Assembly (NCBI GenBank): GCA_030668225.1
Contig: DAOUUI010000003.1
Location: 1 to 39,178, forward strand
Source of the DNA: Deltaproteobacteria bacterium
GTDB lineage: Bacteria > Desulfobacterota > Deferrimicrobia > Deferrimicrobiales > Deferrimicrobiaceae
DNA: 39,178 bases
Direction: 5' to 3'
This document shows positions 29,293 to 39,014 of the stretch, piece by piece. Positions within the stretch are counted from its first letter, which is position 1, and each line of letters begins with the position of its first letter. The position numbers and the translations under genes are program-made. Below the pieces are notes generated by a model that did not search any database, was not told where the DNA came from, and saw only the letters and a list, made by a program, of their open reading frames with translations.

Positions 29293-30331
29293 GGCGTTTC
29301 TCTCCCTCTCCCCGGGAGGTTCCGTCTCCTTCGTCGGGACGGAGGGAGGTCTCGAGGCGAAGGTGGTGCCGGCCAGGGGCTTCGCGATCGATTTCGTCTC
29401 CGCGGGGCAGGTCCGTGGGAAGGGGGCGGGCGGGCTGCATGGGATGGCCAGGATGATCGGCGGTCTCGGCGCGTCGCTTAAGGTGCTGCGCCGCAGACGT
29501 CCCGACTTCGTGTTCGGCGTCGGCGGATATGCCTCCGTGCCCGTGTCTCTGGCGGCTTTCGCTTCGGGGGTGCCGCTTTTCCTGCAGGAGCAGAACGCGG
29601 TCCCCGGCAGAGCGAACCGGATGCTCGGGAGGATGGCAAGACGCGTGTACACGGGGTTCGGGGGAGCGTCGCCTTACTTCCCGTCGGGGCGCGCGTCGGC
29701 CTCCGGGAACCCCGTCCGGCGGGAGATCGTGGAGGCTGCCGTCATGTCGAGAAGTTGCTCCCCGCCTCCCGCGCCTTTCACCGTCTTCGCGACGGGAGGG
29801 TCCCAGGGGGCAAGGGCGATCAACGAGCTCGTGATCGGGATGGGGCGGGCCGTCCGGAGCGGGGGGGGAGGGATGCGGTTCCTCCTGCAGACCGGCGACC
29901 GGGAGTTTACCAACGTGGAAAACGTCGTGAAAGAGGAGGATCTCCCCATCGAGCCGTTTCCCTTCACGGACCGGATCGGGGACGTTTTCGCCCGCTGCCA
30001 TGCCGTCCTGATGCGGGCGGGCGCCCTTTCGCTTGCGGAGGCGGCGCTTTTCGGAAGGCCCTGCGTGCTGATTCCGTATCCCTTCGCGGCCGACCGCCAC
30101 CAGGAAAAGAACGCCGAGGAGTTCTGCGCGGGAGGCGGCGGAATATGGTTTCGGCAGGAGAAGGCGTCCGGGGAGAGGGTGCGGGAGGCGCTTTCCCTCT
30201 GGGCTAAGGATCCCGATCGACGGAAAGCGGCGGAGGAAGGAGCCGTGGCGTTCTCCCGGCCGGACGCGGCCATGGCGATCATCCGGTCGGCGCTTGGCGA
30301 GATCGGAAGAGGAGTGGACGAAAGTGTATAG
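29222..30331 (+). CDS. murG: Lipid II synthase, N-acetylglucosaminyltransferase MurG
   Basis: Transfers GlcNAc to lipid I at the inner face of the membrane. The GT28 protein of 369 aa starts with [19 protein letters not shown] and has [39 protein letters not shown] and [16 protein letters not shown]. The start is TTG 29222 with GGAGG only 3 nt upstream. The gene overlaps the end of ftsW by 71 bp, which is long for this cluster. Its stop overlaps murC. Confidence 0.97.
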   Translation: MSLNLIIAGGGTGGHVFPGIALAEAFLSLSPGGSVSFVGTEGGLEAKVVPARGFAIDFVSAGQVRGKGAGGLHGMARMIGGLGASLKVLRRRRPDFVFGVGGYASVPVSLAAFASGVPLFLQEQNAVPGRANRMLGRMARRVYTGFGGASPYFPSGRASASGNPVRREIVEAAVMSRSCSPPPAPFTVFATGGSQGARAINELVIGMGRAVRSGGGGMRFLLQTGDREFTNVENVVKEEDLPIEPFPFTDRIGDVFARCHAVLMRAGALSLAEAALFGRPCVLIPYPFAADRHQEKNAEEFCAGGGGIWFRQEKASGERVREALSLWAKDPDRRKAAEEGAVAFSRPDAAMAIIRSALGEIGRGVDESV

Positions 30332-31691
30332 AAAAGGGCTTCGAATCCACTTCGTCGGAATCGGCGGGATCGGCATGAGCGGAATCGCCGAGCTTCTCTT
30401 GAATCTCGGCTACGGCGTCACCGGATCGGACCAAAGGCTTACCGACATCACCGAGCGGCTTGGTAGCCTAGGGGCGCAGATCCGGTCCGGGCACGGCCCC
30501 GCCAACATGCCGGAGGACGTCTCCGTGGTGGTGGTTTCCTCGGCCATCCGGCCGGACAACGAAGAGGTGATCGAAGCGCACCGCAGGAAGATCCCGGTCA
30601 TTCCCCGTGCGGAGATGCTCGCCGAGCTCATGCGGATGAAATACGGCATCGCGATCGCGGGGACGCACGGAAAGACGACCACGACCTCGATGGTGGCCAC
30701 CGTTCTCGCGGCGGCGGGGTGGGATCCGACCGCCGTCGTGGGGGGGAAGTTGAACAGCCTCGGATCCAACGCCAAGCTCGGGTCCGGGGATTTCCTGGTG
30801 GCGGAGGCGGACGAGAGCGACGGGTCGTTCGTGAAGCTCTCTCCCACCGTGGCGGTCGTGACCAACATCGATGCCGAGCACCTCGACTACTACTCGGGAA
30901 TCGGGCAGATCAAGGAGACGTTCCTCCACTTCCTGAACAAGGTCCCCTTTTACGGGTTCGCCGTCCTGTGCGTGGACCACCAAAACGTCCAGGAGCTCAT
31001 TCCCTCGCTCCAGAAGACGTTCGTCACCTACGGTTTCTCCCACCAGGCGGATTACCGTGCGGACGGGGTCGTGCCCGAGGGCATGGCGAGCCGGTTCCGG
31101 GTGATCCGCCGCGGGGAAGATCTTGGGGAGGTTTTGCTTTCCGCGCCCGGGCGCCACAACGTGGAAAACGCGCTGGCGGCGGTGACGGTGGCCTCGGAGC
31201 TTGGGATCCCCTTCGACAAGATCCGGGAAGGGCTCTCCGACTACCGGGGGGTGCACCGTCGGTTCCAGGTCAAGGGGGAGCGGGACGGCGTGACGGTCGT
31301 GGACGATTACGGGCATCACCCCGTCGAGATCCGGGCTACGCTTTCCGCCGCCCGGGAAGTGTGGCCGGATCGCCGGGTCGTGGTCGGTTTCCAGCCGCAT
31401 CGCTACTCCCGGACGCACGCCCTTTTCCAGGACTTCGTCTCCGCGTTCCATGACGCGGACCTGCTCCTCGTTTTCGAGGTCTACCCGGCGGGGGAGAAAC
31501 CGATCCCGGGGGCTTCGGGCGAGAAGCTCTGCGAGGCGATACGGGATCACGGGCACAGGGCGGTTTTTTATGCGGGGAAGGCCGTGGAGGCCGCGGGGGA
31601 GGTTTTGCCCCGTCTTCAACCCGGAGACATATTTCTGACAATGGGGGCCGGAGATGTCTGGAAACTTGCAGAGGGCGTTGTATCCCGTTAG
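30324..31691 (+). CDS. murC: UDP-N-acetylmuramate--L-alanine ligase
   Basis: Adds the first L-Ala to UDP-MurNAc. The 455-aa protein has the N-terminal [20 protein letters not shown] loop [11 protein letters not shown] (about 112), the EADESDGSF motif, [12 protein letters not shown] and [12 protein letters not shown] 30324 is preferred over the track start at 30294: it has AGAGGAG about 10 nt upstream and matches the family N-terminus. It overlaps murG by 8 bp. Confidence 0.97.
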   Translation: MYRKGLRIHFVGIGGIGMSGIAELLLNLGYGVTGSDQRLTDITERLGSLGAQIRSGHGPANMPEDVSVVVVSSAIRPDNEEVIEAHRRKIPVIPRAEMLAELMRMKYGIAIAGTHGKTTTTSMVATVLAAAGWDPTAVVGGKLNSLGSNAKLGSGDFLVAEADESDGSFVKLSPTVAVVTNIDAEHLDYYSGIGQIKETFLHFLNKVPFYGFAVLCVDHQNVQELIPSLQKTFVTYGFSHQADYRADGVVPEGMASRFRVIRRGEDLGEVLLSAPGRHNVENALAAVTVASELGIPFDKIREGLSDYRGVHRRFQVKGERDGVTVVDDYGHHPVEIRATLSAAREVWPDRRVVVGFQPHRYSRTHALFQDFVSAFHDADLLLVFEVYPAGEKPIPGASGEKLCEAIRDHGHRAVFYAGKAVEAAGEVLPRLQPGDIFLTMGAGDVWKLAEGVVSR

Positions 31692-31725
31692 GGCCCGGGG
31701 AAACGAGGGCCGGACGAGAGGGACG

Positions 31726-32610
31726 ATGAGCAGGCTCGATGAGGTGGCAGGCGCCAGGATGGGGAAGCACACCACCATCGGCATCGGTGGGGCATCCGAA
31801 CGGCTGGTCTTTCCCCGCTCCGTGCGTGAGGTACAGGATGTCCTCGCGTCGGAAAGGGCCGCGAACCGGAAGGTGAGGGCGCTGGGCGCGGGAAGCAACC
31901 TCCTCGTGTCGGACGGCGGCGTTCGCGGGACGGTGGTCTGTCTCCGGAAGAACATGGGGAACGTTCTGTTTGCCCCGGGAGGGGCGGTGGTCGCCGACGC
32001 GGGCGTGATGGTGCCGAGGTTCGCCGTATTGTGCGCCCTGTCCGCCCTCTCCGGGGTCGAGGAACTGGGCGGAATCCCGGGCACGGTCGGCGGATTGCTG
32101 ACGATGAACGCCGGATCGTACGGGCGGTCCATCGGGGAAATCGTCGAATGGGTGGAGATCGTGGATTACGAGGGGAGGCTTCACCGCGTCGGGGCGAGCG
32201 AGGTCCGCTTCTCCTACCGGACGGCGGAATATCCCGTGCGGGGGATCATCGTCCGTGCGGGGTTCCGGCTTCGGCCGGGGCACACAGGCGAGGCGTTTTC
32301 CCGCATGAAGGCGTTGAACGAGAAGCGTCGCGCCAAACAGCCCTGGGGAGAGCGAACGTTCGGATCCACGTTCCGGAACCCGCAAGGCGACGAAAATGCG
32401 GCGGCCCTGCTGGAGCGGGCGGGGATGAAGGGCGCCCGCGAGGGAGATGCGATCTTTTCGGAAAAGCACGCCAATTTCATGATCAACAAGGGTCGGGCCA
32501 CTTCCTCCGAGGTCTTGCGGCTCATCGCGCGGGGGAGGGAGGCGGTGCAAACCCTTTCGGCCATAACCCTTTCTACCGAGGTGGAGATGTGGGGGATCGC
32601 GGATGAGTGA
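31726..32610 (+). CDS. murB: UDP-N-acetylenolpyruvoylglucosamine reductase
   Basis: Reduces the MurA product with NADPH and FAD. FAD-binding elements KHTTIGIGG, GAGSNLLVSDGG and GIPGTVGGLLTMNAG are visible. The proton-donor Ser lies in GSTFRNP, as in type II MurB. ATG 31726 gives 294 aa and has GAGAGGG upstream. ATG 31654, overlapping murC by 38 bp, is an alternative that would add 24 residues. The stop region overlaps ddl by 8 bp. MurA, the partner enzyme, is 25 kb upstream. Confidence 0.95.
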   Translation: MSRLDEVAGARMGKHTTIGIGGASERLVFPRSVREVQDVLASERAANRKVRALGAGSNLLVSDGGVRGTVVCLRKNMGNVLFAPGGAVVADAGVMVPRFAVLCALSALSGVEELGGIPGTVGGLLTMNAGSYGRSIGEIVEWVEIVDYEGRLHRVGASEVRFSYRTAEYPVRGIIVRAGFRLRPGHTGEAFSRMKALNEKRRAKQPWGERTFGSTFRNPQGDENAAALLERAGMKGAREGDAIFSEKHANFMINKGRATSSEVLRLIARGREAVQTLSAITLSTEVEMWGIADE

Positions 32611-33538
32611 GAAAGGCCGGTTCCGGGGAAAGACGGTCGGGGTGTTCCTCGGCGGCGAGTCCTCGGAGCGGGAGGTGTCGCTTATGACCGGGGCCGCCGC
32701 GGTTGCGGCGCTTCGGCGAAAGGAATACCGGGTGGCCGAGATCGACATCCGGGGGGATTGGCTCCGGGTGATTCACGAGGCGAAGATCGACGTGGCCTTC
32801 ATCGCCCTCCACGGCCGGCTGGGGGAAGACGGATGCATCCAGGGGGCTCTGGAGTGTGCGCGCGTGCCGTACACCGGGTCGGGCGTCGCCGCCTCCGCCG
32901 TCTCGATGAGCAAGGTGATGGCCAAACGGGTCGTAACCGCCGTCGGCCTCCCCTGTCCGCCCGACGCCCTGTTCGAGGGGGAGGATCTTGCTTCCCCGTC
33001 CCCGCCGGCGTTCGGTTTCCCTCTCGTGGTGAAGCCGGACCGGGAGGGGTCCACGGTGGGGATCAGCCTGGTTACGGACGTCGGGGGATGGAGCGGGGCC
33101 ATGGCCACGGCGGGGAAGTACGATACCCGGGTGCTGGTCGAGGCCTACGTGCCGGGGAGGGAGATCACGGTAGGGATCGTGAACGGCAGGGCGCTCCCCG
33201 CGATCGAAATCGTGCCGATGTCGGGCACGGGGTTCTACGACTACCATTCCAAGTACACGGCGGGGCAGACGGAGTACGTGATCCCCGTACCGATGGACCG
33301 CGAGATCCTTCTGCGGGCAGCGGAGTTTACGCGCACCGGGGCGTTAGCCCTGTCGCTGCGCGGCGCGGCAAGGATCGATTACCGGGTGGATCCGGCGGGG
33401 AACCTCTTCTTCCTGGAAGCGAACACGATCCCGGGGATGACGGAGACGAGCCTCCTGCCCAAGGCGGCGAAGTTCGACGGAGTCCCCTTCGATGATCTCG
33501 TCGAGGAGATATTGGACGATGCGGGGTTGAACAAGTAG
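32603..33538 (+). CDS. ddl: D-alanine--D-alanine ligase
   Basis: Makes D-Ala-D-Ala for MurF. The 311-aa ATP-grasp protein has GGESSEREVSL, ALHGRLGEDGCIQG, VKPDREGSTVG, EAYVPGREITVG and LEANTIPGMTETSL. The FYDYHSKY segment fits D-Ala specificity, not the D-lactate type of VanA. It overlaps murB by 8 bp and abuts ftsQ with no gap. Confidence 0.96.
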   Translation: MSEKGRFRGKTVGVFLGGESSEREVSLMTGAAAVAALRRKEYRVAEIDIRGDWLRVIHEAKIDVAFIALHGRLGEDGCIQGALECARVPYTGSGVAASAVSMSKVMAKRVVTAVGLPCPPDALFEGEDLASPSPPAFGFPLVVKPDREGSTVGISLVTDVGGWSGAMATAGKYDTRVLVEAYVPGREITVGIVNGRALPAIEIVPMSGTGFYDYHSKYTAGQTEYVIPVPMDREILLRAAEFTRTGALALSLRGAARIDYRVDPAGNLFFLEANTIPGMTETSLLPKAAKFDGVPFDDLVEEILDDAGLNK

Positions 33539-34375
33539 ATGATCGAGTACAAGGCATACCACAAGAAATCGCTCGGGAAGCGGAAACGTTCGCACTCTGC
33601 GCGCAAGCGAAAGAAGGGGAAGGGGCCAGGCCGCGGCCGGATTCCTCTCCGGCAGTGGTTTCCGGTGGCCGCGGCGGTGCTGGCGTTCCTTCTTCTGGGG
33701 GCGGGCGGGGCGGCCGCCTACTCCTGGCTCGGCCGGTCCGCCATCTTCTCGGTGCGGGTCGTCGACATGAACCCGTGCGCCCACGTAAAGGGGGACGAGG
33801 TCTCGGCAATCCTCAAGGGGGTTGCCCGGGGAAACATCTGGTCGCTCTCCAAGGAGGAGATCGGCCGGCGGATCCTGTCCCACCCGTTCGTGCGGGAGGT
33901 CGTCGTCCGGAAAGCGTTTCCGGACAAGCTTGTGGTGAGCATCGAGGAGCGGGAGCCGGTCGCGATGGTCAACCTGGACGCGCTCTACTACGTGGACGAG
34001 CGGGGAAACATTTTCAAGCGGCTGACCGCGTACGACGCGAAGAACTTCCCGATCCTCACCGGTTTTTCACGGGATGACCTCGCGTCCAGGGACCCGGTCA
34101 CGATCCGGAACCTGAAGAAGACGATCGATCTCCTGCGGCACGCGGAGGCCGGCACCTTGAACCGGAACATATCGGAAGTGCATTTCGACGCGCAGGACGG
34201 GTTCACGCTGGTGACCCGGGATTTCGGCCTCCAGCTGAAGATCGGGACGATGGACTTCGGCGAGGCGATGCGGCGGGTGGAGGAGGCGATTCCGAAACTG
34301 GCGAGCCTGGGGGGGGAGAAAAAGGTCGTGGATCTGAAAACAGCGGGCCGCATCTTCGTGCGGTCGGGGGAATAA
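33539..34375 (+). CDS. ftsQ: Cell division protein FtsQ
   Basis: A bitopic divisome protein of 278 aa. The cytoplasmic N-terminus is very basic (HKKSLGKRKRSHSARKRKKGKG). One membrane segment follows (about 40-60, FPVAAAVLAFLLLGAGG), then a POTRA domain (IFSVRVVDMNPCAHVKGDE to VVRKAFPDKLVVSIEEREP) and a FtsQ beta domain. It starts immediately after the ddl stop and overlaps ftsA (TAATG). Confidence 0.94.
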   Translation: MIEYKAYHKKSLGKRKRSHSARKRKKGKGPGRGRIPLRQWFPVAAAVLAFLLLGAGGAAAYSWLGRSAIFSVRVVDMNPCAHVKGDEVSAILKGVARGNIWSLSKEEIGRRILSHPFVREVVVRKAFPDKLVVSIEEREPVAMVNLDALYYVDERGNIFKRLTAYDAKNFPILTGFSRDDLASRDPVTIRNLKKTIDLLRHAEAGTLNRNISEVHFDAQDGFTLVTRDFGLQLKIGTMDFGEAMRRVEEAIPKLASLGGEKKVVDLKTAGRIFVRSGE

Positions 34376-35604
34376 TGGGTGAGTCGACAGAGCGGGTGAT
34401 CACCGGCCTGGATGTCGGATCGAGCAAGGTCGCGACGGTCATTGCGAAGAAGACCTCCGAGGGGCTGGAGATTCTCGGTGTGGGCGTCTGTCCGACGGAG
34501 GGGATGCGAAAAGGGTCCGTGGTCAACGTGGACGCGACCGTCAAGTCGATCGCGAAGAGCGTCTCCGAGGCGGAGAAGATGACGGGCCTCCCGGTGAATT
34601 CTGCGCTGGTCGGCGTATCCGGTCCGTTGATCAAGTCGTTCAACAGCCACGCGGCCGTCTCCGTTAGAAACGAGCGGGAGGTGACCGACGCGGACGTGGC
34701 GAGGGTCCTGGAACTGGCCAAGGCGGTGGAACTGCCGGCGGACCGGGAGATCCTGCACGTCCTGACCCAGGAGTTCATCGTCGACGATATGCCGGGCATC
34801 AAGGATCCCCGCGGGATGACGGGCATCCGCCTGGATGCGCGGGTGCACGTGGTGACCGACGATCTGCCGAGTACGCGCAATCTCGTGCGATGCGTCGAGA
34901 AGGCGGAGGTCAACATCGTCGACATCGTTCTCTCGCCGCTGGCCTCCGCGGATGCCGTGCTGACTCCGGAGGAGCGCGAAGTGGGTGTGGCGCTGCTGGA
35001 CTTCGGCGGCGGGACCGTCGATATGGCTCTTTTCTATGACGGCGCCCTCCGCCACACCTTCATCCTGCCCCTGGGAGGGTCCAACATCACCGCCGACGTG
35101 GCGGTGGGACTGCGGGTACCCGCGGCGGACGCGGAAGTCATGAAGATCGCCTCGGGGTGCGCGGCGATCCAGAAGGTCCGTCGGGACGAACTCGTGGAAT
35201 TGCCCGGGGTGGGAGGACGCCAGCCGAGGCCGATCCGGCGGCAGTACTTGAGCGAGATCATCGAGCCCCGCGCGGAGGAGATTTTCTCGCTCCTCAGGAG
35301 GGAGATCCTGCGTTCGGGGTTCGAGGATATGCTCGGGGCGGGAATCGTGCTCACGGGGGGCGGATCCCGCCTGGAAGGCCTCCCCGAGCTTGGAGAGCGG
35401 GTCTTTAACCTGCCCATGCGGCGGGGAGTCCCCATCGGTATCGGGGGGATGGCGGAGGTGGTGAACAGTCCCATCTTCGCGCCCGCGGTGGGGCTTACCC
35501 TCTACGGGGCGAATCTTGTGGAAAACGGGGGAAGACCGGCGGAGGAGGAGGCCAGGGGGGGATGGAAGGTGCGTGTGAAGCGGATCTTATCGGAATTTTT
35601 CTAA
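34375..35604 (+). CDS. ftsA: Cell division protein FtsA
   Basis: Actin-like ATPase that tethers FtsZ to the membrane. The 409-aa protein has phosphate loops [15 protein letters not shown] and [14 protein letters not shown], the adenosine motif [12 protein letters not shown] and the SHS2 (1C) domain at about 85-165. It ends with an amphipathic helix ([13 protein letters not shown]), the usual membrane-targeting sequence. It overlaps ftsQ by one base. Confidence 0.97.
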   Translation: MGESTERVITGLDVGSSKVATVIAKKTSEGLEILGVGVCPTEGMRKGSVVNVDATVKSIAKSVSEAEKMTGLPVNSALVGVSGPLIKSFNSHAAVSVRNEREVTDADVARVLELAKAVELPADREILHVLTQEFIVDDMPGIKDPRGMTGIRLDARVHVVTDDLPSTRNLVRCVEKAEVNIVDIVLSPLASADAVLTPEEREVGVALLDFGGGTVDMALFYDGALRHTFILPLGGSNITADVAVGLRVPAADAEVMKIASGCAAIQKVRRDELVELPGVGGRQPRPIRRQYLSEIIEPRAEEIFSLLRREILRSGFEDMLGAGIVLTGGGSRLEGLPELGERVFNLPMRRGVPIGIGGMAEVVNSPIFAPAVGLTLYGANLVENGGRPAEEEARGGWKVRVKRILSEFF

Positions 35605-35633
35605 TAAACCGGGAAGCCCGGAAGGAGGAAGAC

Positions 35634-36794
35634 ATGTTCACTCTCGTAGAGGAAAACAAATGCCACGCGGTCATCAAGGTGTTCGGCCTCGGCGGCGGCG
35701 GCGGGAACGCCATCAACACCATGATTGAGGAGGGGCTCACAGGCGTGGAATTCATCGCCGCGAACACGGACGCGCAGGCCCTGGAGAAAAACCTCGCCCC
35801 CCTGAAGATCCAGATGGGAGCGAAGCTGACCAAGGGGCTGGGCGCGGGGGCGAACCCCGACATCGGACGGCAGGCGGCCCAGGAGGACCGGGATATCCTT
35901 CGCGAATCCTTGACGGGTGCCGACATGGTGTTCATGACGGCGGGGCTCGGCGGCGGCACGGGGACGGGAGGAGGGCCGGTCGTCGCGGAGGTCGCGCGGG
36001 AAATAGGGGCGCTCACCGTCGCGGTGGTCACCCGCCCGTTCTCGTTCGAGGGCGCCACCAGGCGCAGGCAGGCGGAGATGGGTCTGAAAGAGCTTCGCAG
36101 CATCGTGGACACCCTCATCGTGATCCCGAACGAAAAACTTCTCCTGATCGCCGGGAAGGAGATGCGGTTCGTGGAGGCGTTCCGGAAAGTCGACGAGGTC
36201 CTGTACCAGGCTGTCCGCGGGATCTCGGAGCTGGTGACCAAGCCGGGGTACATCAACCTCGACTTCGCCGACGTTAAGACGATCATGGCCGCATCCGGAG
36301 TGGCGTTGATGGGGACGGGGGCCGCGGAGGGACAGAACCGGGCGATGGCCGCCGCGGAGAAGGCGATCTCCAGCCCCCTCCTCGAGGATGTGGCCATCCG
36401 GGGTGCGCGGGGAGTCCTGTTCAACATCACGGCGGGACCGTCGCTCTCCATGAGCGAGGTGCACGAGGCCGCGGCGCTCATCCAGGAGGAAGCAGCCGAC
36501 GAGGCGAACATCATTTTCGGGACCGTGATCGATGACACGATGGGAGAGGAATTGAAAATCACCGTCATTGCCACCGGGTTCGAATCGAATGTGGCCGAGA
36601 GCATCTGGAAGGCGCCGCGCAAGACGATCAAGCTCGTGGGACGCGAGGACCTCGAGAAACCGACATTCCTGCGCGCCCAGGCGAGGGAACCCGAGAGGAT
36701 CGATCCGCTTCCGGTGATCGAGAGGCCGATCGAGGAAGAACCGCTGGTGGAGTTCGACATCCCGACGTTCCTTCGCAGGCGGCCTCCGGGCTGA
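35634..36794 (+). CDS. ftsZ: Cell division protein FtsZ
   Basis: Tubulin-like GTPase forming the Z ring. The 386-aa protein has [13 protein letters not shown], the tubulin signature [10 protein letters not shown] (about 106), the catalytic T7-loop region [11 protein letters not shown], and the C-terminal binding peptide [10 protein letters not shown] for FtsA and other partners. The linker is short (about 35 residues). The ORF track starts at 35562; ATG 35634 has a near-perfect AAGGAGGAA site. Its stop overlaps the radical SAM gene (TGATG). Confidence 0.98.
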   Translation: MFTLVEENKCHAVIKVFGLGGGGGNAINTMIEEGLTGVEFIAANTDAQALEKNLAPLKIQMGAKLTKGLGAGANPDIGRQAAQEDRDILRESLTGADMVFMTAGLGGGTGTGGGPVVAEVAREIGALTVAVVTRPFSFEGATRRRQAEMGLKELRSIVDTLIVIPNEKLLLIAGKEMRFVEAFRKVDEVLYQAVRGISELVTKPGYINLDFADVKTIMAASGVALMGTGAAEGQNRAMAAAEKAISSPLLEDVAIRGARGVLFNITAGPSLSMSEVHEAAALIQEEAADEANIIFGTVIDDTMGEELKITVIATGFESNVAESIWKAPRKTIKLVGREDLEKPTFLRAQAREPERIDPLPVIERPIEEEPLVEFDIPTFLRRRPPG

Positions 36795-38536
36795 TGACGT
36801 GGGAGACCCGCAGGTTTCACGAGGAGATCCTGTCCCGCGAGGTCGGGGCGGTTCGCAAAGAGTGGGGAGAGAGGCTCCGGGTCGCCCTCGTCTACCCGAA
36901 CCGGTACGAAGCGGCGATGTCCAACCTGGGGTTCTTGACCATTTACGCCCGGGTCAACGCACGGGCGGACGCCGTGTGCGAGAGGGCCTTCCTTCCGGGG
37001 GAGCGGACAGGAAAAGTCCTCCACGGCGGCTACAAGCGGCCTAGGCCGCGGGGGGAGCCTGCCGGCCGCGGGCTCCCTCTCACCACTCTTGAGAGCAGCC
37101 GACCGCTCTCCGATTTTGACATCGTAGCGTTTTCCCTTTCCTACGAGAACGACCTCCTTAACCTCCCCGGCCTGCTTGTGGCCGGGGGGGTCCCACCTTT
37201 TCGGGGCGACCGGGCCGCCGGGAAGCCCTCCCGCCTGAAGAAACGCCCGTTGGTCCTGGCGGGGGGATTCGCGGCGTCGCTCTCCCCCGAGCCCGCCGGC
37301 GTCGTTGCGGACGCCGTGGTGGTCGGGGACGGGGAGAGGGCGATCGGGTCGATCCTCGACCTGGGTTCCCCCCGGCCCGCGGACGACGGGTATCTGAAGG
37401 AGCTTGCCGCGATCCCCGGCCTGTTCGTCCCGGCCGGGTATCTTCCCGAGTACGACCCGCGGGCAGGAAACGGGCTGTCGCCCCCGGGGAGGTTCGCAGG
37501 CCTTGCGCCCCGCCCCGGGTTTCCCGCGCGCGTCGTCCGGGAGACGATTTCTCTCGAGGAGTTCCCCCCCGTTCTTCCGGTCTTAGCGGAGGACGCCGAG
37601 CTTGGGAGAATGGCGCTCGTGGAGACGTCGCGCGGATGCCCCAAACGGTGCGCGTTCTGCGCGGCCGCGCACGCCTGTCCCGATTTCCGGGAGGTTCCCT
37701 TAGGCCTCGTACGCGCGACCGTGGATGCCCTCTGGCCCCATCGGACAACGGTGGGCCTGGTGGGCGCGGCGGTCCTCGACTGGCGGCACTTCCGGGTCTT
37801 TTCGCGGGAGATCCTCGCCCGCGGCGGGTCTGTCTCTCCCGCCTCCGTCCGGGCGGACCTCGTGGACGAGGAGATCGCCGCAATCCTGTCGGCAAGCGGT
37901 CACAGGACGGTCTCCCTGGCGCCGGAGGCCGGGAGCGAGGAACTTCGGACGCGCATGGGAAAGCGGGTCGCCAACGAGGTCTTCTTCTCGGCCGCCCGGA
38001 CCCTGGCCCGCGCCGGGATCGTCTCCGTAAAGCTCTATTTCCTCTGCGGGATCCCCGGTGCCGGTGCCGGGGAGGAAGTGGAGGCTGCGGTCGACTTTCT
38101 TACCGCCTTACGGCGGGAAGTCCTGCGCGAGGCGAAGTCGATCGGTCGGATGGGGACGATTACGGCGGTCCTTTCCCCCTTCGTGCCCAAGCCGTTCACC
38201 CCGCTGCAGTGGGCCCCGATGGCCCGGGAGTTGGATCTTAAAAGCCGCCAGCGGGGCGTTGCCGCGAAGGTCAGGTCCCTGCCGAACGTGCGCGTGAGCG
38301 CCGAATCCCCCCGTTCCTCTCTCCTCCAGGGCTACCTGGGGCTTTCGGACCGGCGCGTCGAGACGATTCTCAGGCAGGCCGGGACGGGAAAGGTCAGGCT
38401 TCCCCGCGAGGATGCGCTTTCCGAGATCGTGTTCCGGGAAAAGGATGCGGAAGAAGTCTTCCCCTGGGACGTGGTCGAGGGCGGTCTGCCCCGGAAGGTG
38501 CTCAGGGCCCGCTACGAGGGGCTCACCCGGAGGTGA
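36794..38536 (+). CDS. B12-binding-like radical SAM protein, function unknown
   Basis: The 580-aa protein resembles the TIGR03960-type radical SAM family. The N-terminus (RVALVYPNRYEAAMSNLGF) matches the degenerate B12-binding-like domain. The iron-sulfur cysteines are C282, C286 and C289 (GCPKRCAFC). SAM-barrel motifs include APEAGSEELR and KLYFLCGIPG. The partner domain DUF2344, often fused or adjacent in this family, is not seen. Its ATG overlaps the ftsZ stop (TGATG), implying coupled translation. It converges with yjbQ and overlaps it by 14 bp. The substrate is unknown. Confidence 0.85.
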   Translation: MTWETRRFHEEILSREVGAVRKEWGERLRVALVYPNRYEAAMSNLGFLTIYARVNARADAVCERAFLPGERTGKVLHGGYKRPRPRGEPAGRGLPLTTLESSRPLSDFDIVAFSLSYENDLLNLPGLLVAGGVPPFRGDRAAGKPSRLKKRPLVLAGGFAASLSPEPAGVVADAVVVGDGERAIGSILDLGSPRPADDGYLKELAAIPGLFVPAGYLPEYDPRAGNGLSPPGRFAGLAPRPGFPARVVRETISLEEFPPVLPVLAEDAELGRMALVETSRGCPKRCAFCAAAHACPDFREVPLGLVRATVDALWPHRTTVGLVGAAVLDWRHFRVFSREILARGGSVSPASVRADLVDEEIAAILSASGHRTVSLAPEAGSEELRTRMGKRVANEVFFSAARTLARAGIVSVKLYFLCGIPGAGAGEEVEAAVDFLTALRREVLREAKSIGRMGTITAVLSPFVPKPFTPLQWAPMARELDLKSRQRGVAAKVRSLPNVRVSAESPRSSLLQGYLGLSDRRVETILRQAGTGKVRLPREDALSEIVFREKDAEEVFPWDVVEGGLPRKVLRARYEGLTRR

Positions 38537-38924
38537 CCCGGAAGAGGACGTTCCGGGTTCTCGGTCCGTCGAACTCGCAGAGGTAGATCGACTGCCAGGT
38601 GCCGAGCACCAGTTGCCCGGACTCGATGAACACCATGGTGTTGGGGCCGATCAGGCTCGCCTTGGCGTGCGCGTGCGCGTTTCCCTCCGTGTGGAGGTAT
38701 TGTGACTTCGAGGGGACGAGCGTTTCGAGGATATTGAGGAGATCCTGTTTTACGTCGGGGTCGGTGTTCTCGTTGATCGTGACAGCGGCGGTCGTGTGGG
38801 GGATGAATACCTGGCATGTGCCCCGGGTGACGCCGCTTTCCCGCACGACGAGCCTCACGGTGTGGGTGATGTCGATGAACTGCTGGGGGTGTTCCGTGCG
38901 GACCGTGATGGTTTTGAGGCCCAT
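38523..38924 (-). CDS. yjbQ: YjbQ / UPF0047 family protein
   Basis: A 133-aa UPF0047 protein with the family motifs IPHTTAAVTINENTDPDV, AHAKASLIGP and LGTWQSIYLCEFDGPR. The histidines form a putative metal site; weak thiamin-phosphate synthase activity has been reported in the family but the physiological role is unknown. The ORF track starts at 39020; the ATG at 38924 (GLKTITVRTEH) gives the usual length and has GAGAGGGGAAGCC upstream. It is the only clear - strand gene. Confidence 0.92.
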   Translation of the reverse strand: MGLKTITVRTEHPQQFIDITHTVRLVVRESGVTRGTCQVFIPHTTAAVTINENTDPDVKQDLLNILETLVPSKSQYLHTEGNAHAHAKASLIGPNTMVFIESGQLVLGTWQSIYLCEFDGPRTRNVLFRVTSG

Positions 38925-38953
38925 GGCTTCCCCTCTCGGGACGATGCTTTCCT

Positions 38954-38983
38954 TTTGTAACACAGGAAGTTTGGTCGGGTCAA
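38954..38983 (-). promoter_or_regulatory. Predicted promoter for yjbQ
   Basis: On the - strand, TTGACC (38983-38978), an 18-nt spacer and TACAAA (38959-38954), ending about 30 nt before the yjbQ start. Its -35 lies just upstream of the + strand TATAAT in front of maf, so the two promoters would be back to back. Confidence 0.42.
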
Positions 38984-38999
38984 GAAATTGGGTTGCCGA

Positions 39000-39005
39000 T
39001 ATAAT
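39000..39005 (+). promoter_or_regulatory. Consensus -10 element in front of maf
   Basis: A perfect TATAAT lies 9 nt before the GTG start of maf. The -35 region (GGTCAA about 16-17 nt upstream) is poor. Initiation about 7 nt downstream of the hexamer would give an almost leaderless maf mRNA. Confidence 0.4.
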
Positions 39006-39014
39006 GAGGGGAAC

